64,000 nt of DNA from Brevinema_A sp051649605 (GCA_051649605.1 JBOFHK010000002.1:1-64000), one strand, 5' to 3'; positions 36,001-44,229 are shown, counted from the first letter of the stretch. A program made the numbers and translations. Notes: a model not told the origin generated them from the letters alone.

Positions 36001-37093
36001 ATAATTCTAATGCCATTTGCTTAGGAAGACCACATTGATGTAGCTTAAGGTTAGGACCTACAATAATCACTGAACGCCCAGAATAGTCAACACGCTTTCC
36101 TAAGAGATTTTGACGGAATCTCCCTTGTTTTCCTTTAAGAATATCAGAAAGAGATTTCAAAGGACGATCGCCCCCACCTGTAACAGGATGAGCTCTTCGC
36201 GAATTATCAAAGAGAGAATCTGCAGCATCCTGCACCATTCTCATTTCGTTTTTAATGATAATATCAGGAGCATTAACTGATTTAAGTTTTTTTAGTCGAT
36301 TATTTCTATTGATTAAACGACGATAAAGATCATTAATATCAGAGGTAGCGAAACGTCCTCCATCTAAAGGTACCATAGGGCGAAGGTCAGGGGGAAGTAC
36401 TGGGACAGCATCTAAAATAATCCACTCTGGCTTGTTCTTGGATTTTCTCAAATCTTCAATTAATTCCAAACGCTTGATTACTTTTTTATCGTTTTTATTT
36501 TGGTATTCACTAGTAGAGTGTAGCTCGTCGGCTAAACCATCTAAATCAATATTTTTCAGAATTTGACAAACAGCACCAGCACCAGACCCCGCGGTAAACG
36601 CTTCTTTATAGCGATCTCGGTATTCATCATATTCCTCATCGGTTAAGACCTGATTGGCTACTAAGTCAGTTTCACCGGGATCAATCACAATATATTTTTC
36701 AAAGTACAAAATACTTTGAATATGCCCTGGGGCAACATCTAATAAAATAGCAATTTTAGAAGGAATAATACGATAATACCAAATATGAGCAATAGGAGCA
36801 ACTAATTCAATATGCCCTGTACGATAACGGCGTACTTTTGATTCGGTAATTTCAACACCACAACGATCACAGACAATTCCTTTATAACGAATAGAACGAA
36901 ATTTCCCACAAGAACATTCATAATCTTTCGTAGGCCCAAAAATTCTCTCACAAAACAGACCATCTCGTTCTGCACGTAATGTTCTATAATTGATCGTTTC
37001 TGGCTTTAACACTTCTCCATGAGAAAGTGATCTTACTAACTCAGAGCTTGCGAGATTAATGGAAATAGCACTAAACCCTTGCATTCCTTTCAT
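33005..37093 (-). CDS. rpoC: RNA polymerase beta' subunit
   Basis: 1362 residues, the usual spirochaetal length. The N-terminal zinc ribbon is present (ECSCGKF with CDRCGVE near residues 59-80). The catalytic Mg2+ loop NADFDGDQM lies at about 446-453. A second zinc site is in CLGR and CEADQGVCAKCYG, and the trigger loop region IGQPGTQLTMRTFHIGG is intact. It starts 45 bases after rpoB and is the last gene of the operon. Confidence 0.99.
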   Translation of the reverse strand: MKGMQGFSAISINLASSELVRSLSHGEVLKPETINYRTLRAERDGLFCERIFGPTKDYECSCGKFRSIRYKGIVCDRCGVEITESKVRRYRTGHIELVAPIAHIWYYRIIPSKIAILLDVAPGHIQSILYFEKYIVIDPGETDLVANQVLTDEEYDEYRDRYKEAFTAGSGAGAVCQILKNIDLDGLADELHSTSEYQNKNDKKVIKRLELIEDLRKSKNKPEWIILDAVPVLPPDLRPMVPLDGGRFATSDINDLYRRLINRNNRLKKLKSVNAPDIIIKNEMRMVQDAADSLFDNSRRAHPVTGGGDRPLKSLSDILKGKQGRFRQNLLGKRVDYSGRSVIIVGPNLKLHQCGLPKQMALELFKPFVMRGLVEKEFATNIKAAKHLIEVEHEKVWEILEEVVRNHPVLLNRAPTLHRLGIQAFEPILVEEKAIQLHPLVCHAYNADFDGDQMAVHVPISPEAQIEAWLLMLSSRNLLNPANGHPVIYPTQDMVLGIYHLTKPKMRKPDKMKHLDAYSELLYAVDSKILAYEDWIFYKIDSQWVETTPGRVIFNEVIPEKLGFINETLTSKRVEKLLSTCYRIYGIKETAYLADDLKTIGYGHATKLGVTISITDIKIPEEKYDIVAKSEKEVQKIEDNARRGLITYAEKYNQVLDIWAQANDRIKKLVESRLHEDEDGFNALYVMMDSGARGSREQIRQLSGMRGLMAKPSGEILEMAIRSNFKEGLSVLEYFISSHGARKGLADTALKTADAGYLTRKLVDISQDVVITTHDCGTLCYMELETVRSGEEIKKTLADRCLGRVSAVDVFDPRNGSLIVGANEIIDEDAVRKIEEADIDKLRIRSVLTCEADQGVCAKCYGWDLSQLKNVNIGEAVGIIAAESIGQPGTQLTMRTFHIGGTAQATSEENRLALSYDAFVLSVPENIVERQGDNGIEKIVARKGVVEVQKVLIQIPIDELQDPKDATQLNNKEIAAEHTVAIRKTGEEIRFGRRVIMRKTKDMLLALESQRYTYPIRVGSMLLVEAGMQIPRSTSIVEFDPYNELYVCEFDGIIKYLEHEVDGQMEKDKSILLVVDEEGNELERFMIIAGVSLAVEEGSYVKAGGTVARRPMAKRRTKDIIGGLPRVTELFESRQPKNSAVIASCEGVVESIVQKKGKYTINVQSVNGRIFSHMVVAGKNIYVRIGDRVEAGEPLCDGVVSPHDILRVLGQNAVEQFLLEEIQDVYGLQGVEINEKHISIIIRQMLRKVEITDPGDTEFITGQVIDRHFFQRENKNVISQGGQAAKSRPVLMGLTKAALVTDSFLSAASFQETPKVLSGAALRGAVDNLQGLKENLVIGQLIPAGTGIKHYDSLKIIGKKKL

Positions 37094-37138
37094 ATCTTAT
37101 ATCCTTTACTCTATTTTTTCTTGTTTCAAAACAACAGT

Positions 37139-40100
37139 CTAAATCAGGTGGTCTCTCATATTAAGAATTTCTTTCTCTTTTTCGTTGAGAGGAACGTTCT
37201 TACCAGATTTATCATAAACCTGAATATCAAGCGCCAATCCTCGGAGTTCTTGGACAAGAACATTAAAGGATTCTGGAATATTTGGAGATACGACCCTTTT
37301 ACCTTTGATAATACCTTCATACACACGAACGCGTCCATCAGTATCATCAGATTTTACTGTCATCATTTCTTGGAGGAGATTTGAGACTCCATAAGCTTCT
37401 AATGCCCAAACTTCCATTTCTCCTAAACGTTGTCCTCCAAAATTCGCCTTACCACGGAGTGGTTGTTGGGTAACAAGGGAGTAAGGACCAACAGAACGAG
37501 CATGTAGTTTATCATCCACCATATGGTTGAGTTTGAGAACGTACATCACACCGACAAAAACAGGTTTTTGGAAATATTCCCCTGTTCGCCCGTCTCGTAA
37601 TTTATATTTTCCTGTTTTAGTAAGTTTTACAGTTTCCCAATACTTTTCAATATCTTCTTTTGCCTCTCCGTATTTTGCCCGTTCTTCAAAAAGGTCTTGT
37701 AAGATTTTTTCATTTGCTAGATCTGTTTGGTGATCAATCTGCTCTAAGGAAGCTCCTTGGAACGCAGCACATTGGTACTTAACTCCTAATTTGAGGCCAG
37801 CCATTCCAAGATATGTTTCAAATAATTGTCCAAGATTCATCCGAGAAGGAACACCAAGGGGATTTAAAACCACATCAACAGCTGTTCCATCGGGAAGGAA
37901 AGGCATATCTTCTTCACGCATCACACGAGAGACAACACCTTTATTTCCATGTCGTCCAGCAATTTTATCTCCAGGTTTGATTTTTCGTTTTTTTGCAAGA
38001 TACACTTTGATTAGTTTTAACACACCTGGGGAGAGTTCATCTCCATTTTTGAGTGTAAATACTTTAACATCCACAACAACTCCATCTTCTCCATGAGGAA
38101 CACGTTGAGAAGTATCTCGAACATCTTTGGCTTTTTCTCCAAAGATAGCATGCAATAGTCTAAATTCTGGAGTTTCTGTTGGTTCACCTTTCGGGGTGAC
38201 TTTACCAACTAAAATATCTCCTGGTTTGACATAAGCACCAACACGGATAATACCATCTTCATCTAAGTTACGAAGAGCATCTTCACCAATGTTAGGAATC
38301 TCACGAGTGATTTCTTCTGCACCTTGTTTAGTTTCGAGGGCTGGGCATTCAAATACTGTTGTATAGATCGATGTAAAATCGTCTTCTTTAATGAGACGCT
38401 CTGATAGGAGTACAGCATCTTCATAGTTGTAACCATTCCAAGGCATAAATGCCACAACAGCATTTTTCCCCAAGGCTAATTCTCCCTGATCCGTACCAAA
38501 ACCATCAGCGATTACTTGGCCTTTTACGACTTTTTCACCGATATTCACGATAGGTTTTTGATTGAAACAGGTATCTTGGTTTGTTCTACGGAATTTTGAC
38601 AATTCGTAAGGAACAACACTATTTTTAGTTTTGAGTTTGATATTCCTGGAATCAACACTAATAATTTCTCCATTATCTTGTGCCAAAATCGCTGCTCGAG
38701 AATCACGTGCTACATAATATTCCATTCCTGTACCTACAATAGGAGAACTCCCTCGTAAGAGAGGCATTGCCTGCCGTTGCATATTAGATCCCATTAAGGC
38801 ACGGTTGGCGTCATCATTTTCGATGAAAGGAATCAAGGCTGCAGATACAGAGAGAAGTTGTAATGCCGATACATCCATTAATTGAACTTTATTTGCTGGG
38901 ATTAATTCGTATTCTCCTTTATAACGAACACGAGGAAAATCTTCAACTATTTTAAAGTTTTTATCCATTTCAACATTTACAGGAGCGATATACATATTCT
39001 CTTCTTCATTAGCAGAAAGGTAGACGATTTCTTTCGTAACTTGCCCACCTTTAACAACTAAGTACGGAGTTTCTAAAAATCCATAATGGTTTACGCGAGC
39101 AAAAATTGAAAGAGACACGATAAGACCAATATTCGGTCCTTCAGGAGTTTCGATAGGACAAACACGACCATAATGAGTATAGTGAACGTCACGAACTTCA
39201 AACCCTGCACGATCTCGAGAGAGTCCTCCTGGCCCTAAAGCTGACAAACGTCTTTTGTGGGTTAATTCAGAAATAGGATTGATTTGATCCATAAATTGAG
39301 ACAATTGACTCATCCCAAAAAAATCGTTAATAGCTGAGATAATCGGTTTAATATTGATAATATTTTGAGGTGATAAGTCTTCTAATTCTCGGGTTGATAA
39401 TTTTTCATAAATCGATTTTTCTACCGTAACAAAAGCAGCACTAATCACATCGACAATTAATTCACTGACACTTCGGACACGACGATTTCCTAGGTGATCC
39501 ACGTCATCAATAGGAGCTTCTTCATTAGCAACGGCAATCAGGTGATTTAAGGTAGCCGAAATATCCTCAAAAGATAAAGTAAACGATTTGAGTAAAGCAT
39601 CTCTATCTTGTTTTGGGAGGTCTTGATATAATTTCATTACTAATTTATAGCGTCCCACTTCTCCTAGATCATAGTAACGATTGTTAAAGAACATATTATT
39701 AAGATCACGAACGATTACATCAAAAGGAGCTGCCTCACCTGGGTGTAAAATACTATAGATTTTTTTCACTGCTTTTTGGATATTATCTTTAGTATCATCT
39801 TTTTCTAGGGTATTTACTAAGACACGATTTTTTAGAAGAGAATCAGAATTAATAATTTTAATCGAAGGAATCCCTTTTTGGAATAGCTGATTCACCGTAT
39901 TGGGAAATAATTTATCCATAGCAGAAACAATTGCTTGTCCTTCTTCGTTTAAAATGGTTTCTCCAACATATTGCCCCACTAATTTGGCAATAGCTTCCGA
40001 GTCTGAATTAAGGGAAATACTAGTCATTTCAAAAAAACGAGAGACGATATCCTCAACAGTCATTCCTAAAGAAAGTAACAACGTTGTCACTAAAACTTTA

Positions 40101-40660
40101 CGACGAGAATCGATACGGACATACATTAAATCTTTTTTACTGTCAATCAGAAATTCTAGCCAAGACCCTTTTTCTGGAACGATCTTTGCAGCAAATTCTT
40201 TATTTTTTGCCCCAAACAACACTCCAGGGGATTTGTAAATTTGGTTGACAACCACCCGTTCTGCACCATTAATAATAAAAGTACCCCGATTGGTCATAAT
40301 AGGAAAATCACCAATATAAATATCTTTTTCTTTGATTTCCCCTGTTTTACGGTCAATCAAACGAAAAATAACTTTAACAGGAGAGCCAAAAGTAAGATTT
40401 TTATCAAAAGCTTCGGCTTCTGAATATTTTTTTTCACCAATTTGATAACTAACGTATTCAATAACAATATTCCCATCCGTACTTTCTATAGGAAAGACAG
40501 AACGAAAAACACCCTCTAAACCTGTAGCTTCCCGCTGTTTTATCGGAACATCTTCCTGTAAAAATTCTTTAAAAGAATCCAGCTGGATTGCCAACAAATC
40601 TGGGGCATCCGTTTGCGTTTGAAATTCGGCAAAAGAAACACGTTTACTGTGCTGTGCCAT
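37139..40660 (-). CDS. rpoB: RNA polymerase beta subunit
   Basis: 1173 residues from the ATG at 40660, supported by a GGAG site; the frame extends 33 bases upstream but without a site. All conserved regions are visible, among them the rifampicin pocket SQLSQFMDQINPISELTHKR at about 451-470 and RLSALGPGG, GRVCPIETPEGPNIGLI, and the C-terminal GRVRVYEGIIKG. Position 473, equal to E. coli Ser531, is Ser. rpoC follows after 45 bases; a hairpin lies in the 145-base gap to rplL. Confidence 0.99.
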   Translation of the reverse strand: MAQHSKRVSFAEFQTQTDAPDLLAIQLDSFKEFLQEDVPIKQREATGLEGVFRSVFPIESTDGNIVIEYVSYQIGEKKYSEAEAFDKNLTFGSPVKVIFRLIDRKTGEIKEKDIYIGDFPIMTNRGTFIINGAERVVVNQIYKSPGVLFGAKNKEFAAKIVPEKGSWLEFLIDSKKDLMYVRIDSRRKVLVTTLLLSLGMTVEDIVSRFFEMTSISLNSDSEAIAKLVGQYVGETILNEEGQAIVSAMDKLFPNTVNQLFQKGIPSIKIINSDSLLKNRVLVNTLEKDDTKDNIQKAVKKIYSILHPGEAAPFDVIVRDLNNMFFNNRYYDLGEVGRYKLVMKLYQDLPKQDRDALLKSFTLSFEDISATLNHLIAVANEEAPIDDVDHLGNRRVRSVSELIVDVISAAFVTVEKSIYEKLSTRELEDLSPQNIINIKPIISAINDFFGMSQLSQFMDQINPISELTHKRRLSALGPGGLSRDRAGFEVRDVHYTHYGRVCPIETPEGPNIGLIVSLSIFARVNHYGFLETPYLVVKGGQVTKEIVYLSANEEENMYIAPVNVEMDKNFKIVEDFPRVRYKGEYELIPANKVQLMDVSALQLLSVSAALIPFIENDDANRALMGSNMQRQAMPLLRGSSPIVGTGMEYYVARDSRAAILAQDNGEIISVDSRNIKLKTKNSVVPYELSKFRRTNQDTCFNQKPIVNIGEKVVKGQVIADGFGTDQGELALGKNAVVAFMPWNGYNYEDAVLLSERLIKEDDFTSIYTTVFECPALETKQGAEEITREIPNIGEDALRNLDEDGIIRVGAYVKPGDILVGKVTPKGEPTETPEFRLLHAIFGEKAKDVRDTSQRVPHGEDGVVVDVKVFTLKNGDELSPGVLKLIKVYLAKKRKIKPGDKIAGRHGNKGVVSRVMREEDMPFLPDGTAVDVVLNPLGVPSRMNLGQLFETYLGMAGLKLGVKYQCAAFQGASLEQIDHQTDLANEKILQDLFEERAKYGEAKEDIEKYWETVKLTKTGKYKLRDGRTGEYFQKPVFVGVMYVLKLNHMVDDKLHARSVGPYSLVTQQPLRGKANFGGQRLGEMEVWALEAYGVSNLLQEMMTVKSDDTDGRVRVYEGIIKGKRVVSPNIPESFNVLVQELRGLALDIQVYDKSGKNVPLNEKEKEILNMRDHLI

Positions 40661-40738
40661 AGGGTTTTCTCCATTATTTCTTTGGATTACCAAGAAACTT
40701 TAATCATTTCTAGGTGTAAATATTTAAAATAAAAACAT

Positions 40739-40772
40739 CTACATACCTCTATATAAAAATAGAAGTATGTAG
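40739..40772 (-). terminator. Attenuator-like hairpin between rplL and rpoB
   Basis: CTACATAC (40739-40746) pairs with GTATGTAG (40765-40772); one mismatch then TCTAT/ATAGA extends the stem. On the transcribed minus strand the stem is followed by ATG and then a TTTTTATTTT run. The position matches the partial terminator between rplL and rpoB of E. coli, which lowers rpoBC relative to ribosomal protein output. It could also be an RNase cleavage site. Confidence 0.5.
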
Positions 40773-40805
40773 GAATAACAATAAAAAATAAAAATCTCAA
40801 GTGAA

Positions 40806-41174
40806 TTACTTGATTTCTACAGTAGCTCCAGCTGCTTTAAGTTTTTCAGCAATTTGATCAGCTTCTGCTTGTTCAATATCTGCTTTAAGAGCTGTTGCTC
40901 CTGCACTTTCTGCCATTTCTTTTGCTTCTTTCAGTCCCAATCCTGTAATTTCACGAATAGCTTTAATCACTTCAATTTTGCTTGCTCCAGGACTTGTTAC
41001 AAAGACAGACACCGTAGAAACTTCAGCAACAGCATTGGCATCGCCAGCAACAGGAGCTGCTGCAACAGTTGCCTGCACATCAAATTCCACTTCAATTTTT
41101 TTACGAAGCTCATTTAATTCAAGAACAGTCATATCTTTAATGATGTCAAAAACTTTTGTTACGTTTTCAGCCAT
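40806..41174 (-). CDS. rplL: Ribosomal protein L7/L12
   Basis: 122 residues. The N-terminal dimerisation part (VFDIIKDMTVLELNELRKKIEVEF) is followed by an Ala-rich hinge and the globular C-terminal domain SKIEVIKAIREITGLGLKEAKEMAE, which recruits translation factors to the stalk. The length is standard. It follows rplJ after an 89-base gap that holds only a weak inverted repeat. Confidence 0.98.
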   Translation of the reverse strand: MAENVTKVFDIIKDMTVLELNELRKKIEVEFDVQATVAAAPVAGDANAVAEVSTVSVFVTSPGASKIEVIKAIREITGLGLKEAKEMAESAGATALKADIEQAEADQIAEKLKAAGATVEIK

Positions 41175-41263
41175 TTTTTTCTCCTATGATGGTAGAAAGA
41201 TTTTCTTTCTTATAATATATAATTCAGTTAACAACAAAATTGTTGATAAAACGCTTAACAAAC

Positions 41264-41758
41264 TTAAGCTTCTTTTTCTTTTTTCTCTGCAAGAGCTTCA
41301 AGAGTCCCATTAAACATCGAAAGAACAGAATTCAATCCCCCAGCAATCATCGCAATTAATTCGACACGTCCTGGAAGTTTAGATAATTCTACAATCTCTT
41401 CTCGGGAATACTCCGTTTTAGAAACCACGCCAGCTTTAAAGTCCAATATATTGTGTTCTTTAGCGAATTTTCCTAATACTCTTAGTGCTGCCATTGCATC
41501 TTCTTTACCAAGAACAATCATCGTCGATTTTTTAAGATGCTCATCCATAGAAGTAATATTATTCGCATGTAAAGCATGTTTTAGAAGACGATTTTTAATC
41601 ACTTGAGCTTTGGAATTCACTTCAAAAAGACTTCTACGGAGAACGTTCATTTCCGCAACTGTTAAGCCTTGAAAAGAACAAACAGTAAAACCATCAGATT
41701 TTGAGATATTTTGGATAAGGGTATTGGTTAATTCAATTTTTTCTGCTTTTTTTAACAT
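41264..41758 (-). CDS. rplJ: Ribosomal protein L10
   Basis: 164 residues; stalk base that carries L7/L12 dimers. FTVCSFQGLTVAEMNVLRRSLFEVNSKAQVIKNRLLKHAL is the rRNA-binding part, and the C-terminal helix (LNSVLSMFNGTLEALAEKKEK) docks L12. It lies only 9 bases after rplA, leaving no room for the L10 leader found upstream of rplJ in many bacteria. Confidence 0.97.
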   Translation of the reverse strand: MLKKAEKIELTNTLIQNISKSDGFTVCSFQGLTVAEMNVLRRSLFEVNSKAQVIKNRLLKHALHANNITSMDEHLKKSTMIVLGKEDAMAALRVLGKFAKEHNILDFKAGVVSKTEYSREEIVELSKLPGRVELIAMIAGGLNSVLSMFNGTLEALAEKKEKEA

Positions 41759-41767
41759 GATTTCTCC

Positions 41768-42481
41768 CTATACCGTTACTTTTTTATGATCAATTCTAAC
41801 GGCAGAGCCCATAGTAGAAGTTAAGGTTAAACTTTTAATATATTCTCCCTTAAGATCACTAGGTTTATTACGGATGATCAATTGGTGAACAGCCAAAACG
41901 TTTTCTGCAATTTGCTGTTCAGTTTTTGATTTTCTACCGACAACAATATGAAAATTCCCTGTTTTATCACCGCGAATCTCAATTTTACCTGCTTTAAACT
42001 CTTTAACCACACGTTCTACTTCTGTTGTTACGTTCCCTGTTTTAGGAGAAGGCATTAATTTTCTTCGACCTAATCCCGAAGCAACCACCGCTAAACGAGG
42101 CATCATATCAGGCGTTGCAACCACCGCATCAAACTCAAACCAACCATCTTTGATTTTTTGAATCAAATCATCAGATCCTACGAAATCTGCACCAGATTTT
42201 TTCGCATCGGAAGCATGATCTCCTTCTGCAAACACAAGAACTTTAACATCTTTCCCAATATTATGAGGCATAACGAGTGTATCTCGAATACTGTGTTTTT
42301 GTTTGATATTAAGGTTGTAATGTAATTCTATTGTTTCATCAAACTTAGCATTTGCAAGCTCTTTGGTAACTTTTACAGCCTCATCCAAGCTATAAGCTTG
42401 AGTCAAATCAAATTTCTTGATATTTTCAAGCTTTCGCTTTGACCCTTTATAACGAATACCGTCATGAATAAGTGTACCCAT
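41768..42481 (-). CDS. rplA: Ribosomal protein L1
   Basis: 237 residues from the ATG at 42481, one base after the rplK stop; its GGAGG site lies within the last rplK codons. MPHNIGKDVKVLVFAEG, GADFVGSDDLIQKI and MPSPKTGNVT are the L1 signatures. The N-terminus MGTLIHDGIRYKGSKRK is unusual compared with the common MAKKGK start but basic as expected. An in-frame upstream extension overlaps rplK and is rejected. Confidence 0.97.
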   Translation of the reverse strand: MGTLIHDGIRYKGSKRKLENIKKFDLTQAYSLDEAVKVTKELANAKFDETIELHYNLNIKQKHSIRDTLVMPHNIGKDVKVLVFAEGDHASDAKKSGADFVGSDDLIQKIKDGWFEFDAVVATPDMMPRLAVVASGLGRRKLMPSPKTGNVTTEVERVVKEFKAGKIEIRGDKTGNFHIVVGRKSKTEQQIAENVLAVHQLIIRNKPSDLKGEYIKSLTLTSTMGSAVRIDHKKVTV

Positions 42482-42482
42482 A

Positions 42483-42917
42483 TTAGGCCTCCGTCTCAAC
42501 ACCCATGTTTCTCGCTGTTCCTTCAACAATACGCATCGCTGCTTCTACTGTGAAAGCATTGAGATCAGGCATTTTTAGTTCGGCAATCTTACGTACTTGT
42601 TCTTTAGTAAGAGTACCGACTTTATTTTTATTTGGCTCGGCAGATCCTTTCGGAACTCCAAGCTCTTTAAGAATAAGATTGGATACAGGTGGTGTTTTTA
42701 AAACAAAAGTAAAAGAACGATCTGAATAAATCGTAACTTCGACAGGTACCACAAATCCAGCCTTATCTTTGGTAGCGACATTAAACTGATTACAAAATTC
42801 CATCAACTGAATCCCTTTTGGCCCTAAAGCGGTACCAACAGGGGGGGCAGGGTTTGCTTGCCCAGCAGGAATTTGAAGTTTAACAACACCAGTAACTTTA
42901 GCGTTAGGGGCTGCCAT
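42483..42917 (-). CDS. rplK: Ribosomal protein L11
   Basis: 144 residues from the ATG at 42917 (MAAPNAKVTGVVKLQIPAG). AGQANPAPPVGTALGPKGIQLMEFCNQFN is the thiopeptide-binding N-terminal domain, and the C-terminal part ends in the usual IVEGTARNMGVE. Longer in-frame starts would add a hydrophobic stretch foreign to the family. Seventy bases separate it from nusG, the region where an L1 repressor site could lie. Confidence 0.98.
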   Translation of the reverse strand: MAAPNAKVTGVVKLQIPAGQANPAPPVGTALGPKGIQLMEFCNQFNVATKDKAGFVVPVEVTIYSDRSFTFVLKTPPVSNLILKELGVPKGSAEPNKNKVGTLTKEQVRKIAELKMPDLNAFTVEAAMRIVEGTARNMGVETEA

Positions 42918-42987
42918 AAATAAAACTCCCAAATTTCTCTTTTTATACAGTAAATATAGTAGAAGCACCTATATCTACTGCATATTT

Positions 42988-43557
42988 TTAATTTATTTTT
43001 GATACTTGTTTGTAATCTAATTCTACAGGGGTCATCCGTCCAAACATTTCTACAGAAACAATTAGGATATTTCTATCCCCATGAATCTCATCAACAATAC
43101 CATCAAAATCTTTGAAAACTCCATCATTGATGCGGACCTTTTCTCCAATCTCCCAAATATTATTTACCCCAGCTTCATAACCTTTATTAGTAATATCACC
43201 TGTTTTTTCAAAAATATTTCTTACTTCATCAAAAGTTAGTGGGGCAGGTTTTTTATTCCCCCCCCCAGCGGTAAGAAACATTCCCACGCCAACAATATTT
43301 CTAATATCAGCATAAACACCTTTCCAAGCCATCTCATCTTCAGGAAGGTCTAATTCTGCAAGGACATAACCAGGGTACATTTTATGTTTTTGAACTACTT
43401 TTTTATTTCGTTTTTCAACAATTATTTCTTCCTCAGGAACACGAACATCAATCAAAACATCACGTAAAATTCCTCCGTTCTTTTTTTCCAAAAGACGGGA
43501 GTAGACTTTATTTTCGAATCCAGTCTGAACCTGAATAACAAACCAACCTCTAGCCAT
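42988..43557 (-). CDS. nusG: Transcription termination/antitermination protein NusG
   Basis: 189 residues. The NGN domain begins ARGWFVIQVQTGFENKV; KMYPGYVLAELDLPEDEMAWKGV follows. The C-terminal KOW domain, GEKVRINDGVFKDFDGIVDEIHGDR, is complete. The linker includes an extra Gly/Asn/Lys stretch (TAGGGNKKPAPLT). The start ATG shares one base with the secE stop. Confidence 0.97.
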   Translation of the reverse strand: MARGWFVIQVQTGFENKVYSRLLEKKNGGILRDVLIDVRVPEEEIIVEKRNKKVVQKHKMYPGYVLAELDLPEDEMAWKGVYADIRNIVGVGMFLTAGGGNKKPAPLTFDEVRNIFEKTGDITNKGYEAGVNNIWEIGEKVRINDGVFKDFDGIVDEIHGDRNILIVSVEMFGRMTPVELDYKQVSKIN

Positions 43558-43739
43558 TACTTCATCAACTCCTGAAGTCCGAGACGTGATAATACGTCGA
43601 CTCCAAATAAAATTCCAGAAAAAATAACCACAAAGATACAGACAGCAACAGTCATACGCACCACTTCGTCTTTATTTGGCCAAGTAACCTTGCGAAGCTC
43701 TTCTGCAGAAGCTTTAATCTTCTTAACAATATTTACCAT
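43557..43739 (-). CDS. secE: Preprotein translocase subunit SecE
   Basis: A 60-residue short-form SecE. The amphipathic helix ELRKVTWPNKDEVVRMT precedes one membrane helix (VCIFVVIFSGILFGVDVL). It clamps the two halves of SecY. Position between tRNA-Trp and nusG is standard. Confidence 0.96.
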   Translation of the reverse strand: MVNIVKKIKASAEELRKVTWPNKDEVVRMTVAVCIFVVIFSGILFGVDVLSRLGLQELMK

Positions 43740-43774
43740 AATACACCTTTATGTGTTATTTTTCTTCAAAAACT

Positions 43775-43847
43775 CAGGGTAGGAGGGACTCGAACCCCCA
43801 ACACACGGTTTTGGAGACCGTTGCTCTACCATTGGAGCTACTACCCT
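43775..43847 (-). tRNA. tRNA-Trp (CCA)
   Basis: A 73-base cloverleaf: acceptor AGGGTAG/CTACCCT, discriminator G as expected for tRNA-Trp, D loop with AATGGTAGA, anticodon loop CTCCAAA giving CCA, and T arm GGGTTCGAGTCCC. The 3' CCA is not encoded. It sits between rpmG and secE in the operon. Confidence 0.95.
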
Positions 43848-43852
43848 AGATA

Positions 43853-44008
43853 CTATTTAACTTCTTTGTGAATAGTGTGCTTTCGTTCACGAGAACAATA
43901 TTTTTTGAGTTCTAATTTTGTTCGCTCTTGAATCATTTTTTTTGTTTTGGTTGTGGTGTAATTCCGTTCTGCGCAACTTTCACACTCCAAAGTAACAATC
44001 TGTGCCAT
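43853..44008 (-). CDS. rpmG: Ribosomal protein L33
   Basis: 51 residues from the ATG at 44008, which has AAGGAG upstream. RNYTTTKTKKM and LELKKYCSRERKHTIHKE are typical. The first zinc-knuckle pair is C9 and C12; of the second pair only C38 remains, with E41 in place of the fourth cysteine. It lies between two tRNA genes and so should be freed by tRNA processing of the transcript. Confidence 0.95.
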   Translation of the reverse strand: MAQIVTLECESCAERNYTTTKTKKMIQERTKLELKKYCSRERKHTIHKEVK

Positions 44009-44032
44009 GTTTAGCTCCTTTTCTTGACTACT

Positions 44033-44105
<73 letters not shown>

Positions 44106-44142
44106 GTTTTTATTAAAATCAATAAAATAGACTTTGATAAAA

Positions 44143-44171
44143 ATTATACGCTATTTCTAAATAAATGTCAA
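44143..44171 (-). promoter_or_regulatory. Perfect-consensus promoter of the ribosomal-RNA polymerase operon
   Basis: On the minus strand TTGACA (44171-44166), 17-bp spacer, TATAAT (44148-44143). It drives tRNA-Thr, rpmG, tRNA-Trp, secE, nusG, rplKAJL and rpoBC. No GC-rich discriminator follows the -10 box (only a single GC step before an AT run is seen). Confidence 0.85.
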
Positions 44172-44201
44172 TCTTTTTCCAGTATTTAAACGAGAAGAGG
44201 G

Positions 44202-44229
44202 CTTCTCTTATGATAGATTATAAGAGAAG
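44202..44229. repeat. 10-bp inverted repeat in the divergent intergenic region
   Basis: CTTCTCTTAT (44202-44211) and ATAAGAGAAG (44220-44229) around an 8-base loop. A third element GAGAAG at 44192-44197 can pair with the same left arm. No T-run follows on either strand, so it is not a simple terminator. It lies between the operon promoter and the Nudix promoter. Confidence 0.5.

Noticed and set aside
40854..41117. Phe/Cys/Ser-rich open frame antisense to rplL
   Set aside because: Composition is just the reverse reading of Ala/Lys/Glu-rich L7/L12 codons; no ribosome-binding site.
44106..44140. Leader peptide before tRNA-Thr
   Set aside because: The predicted transcript starts near 44136 and the tRNA begins at 44105; no start codon with a short frame lies between.
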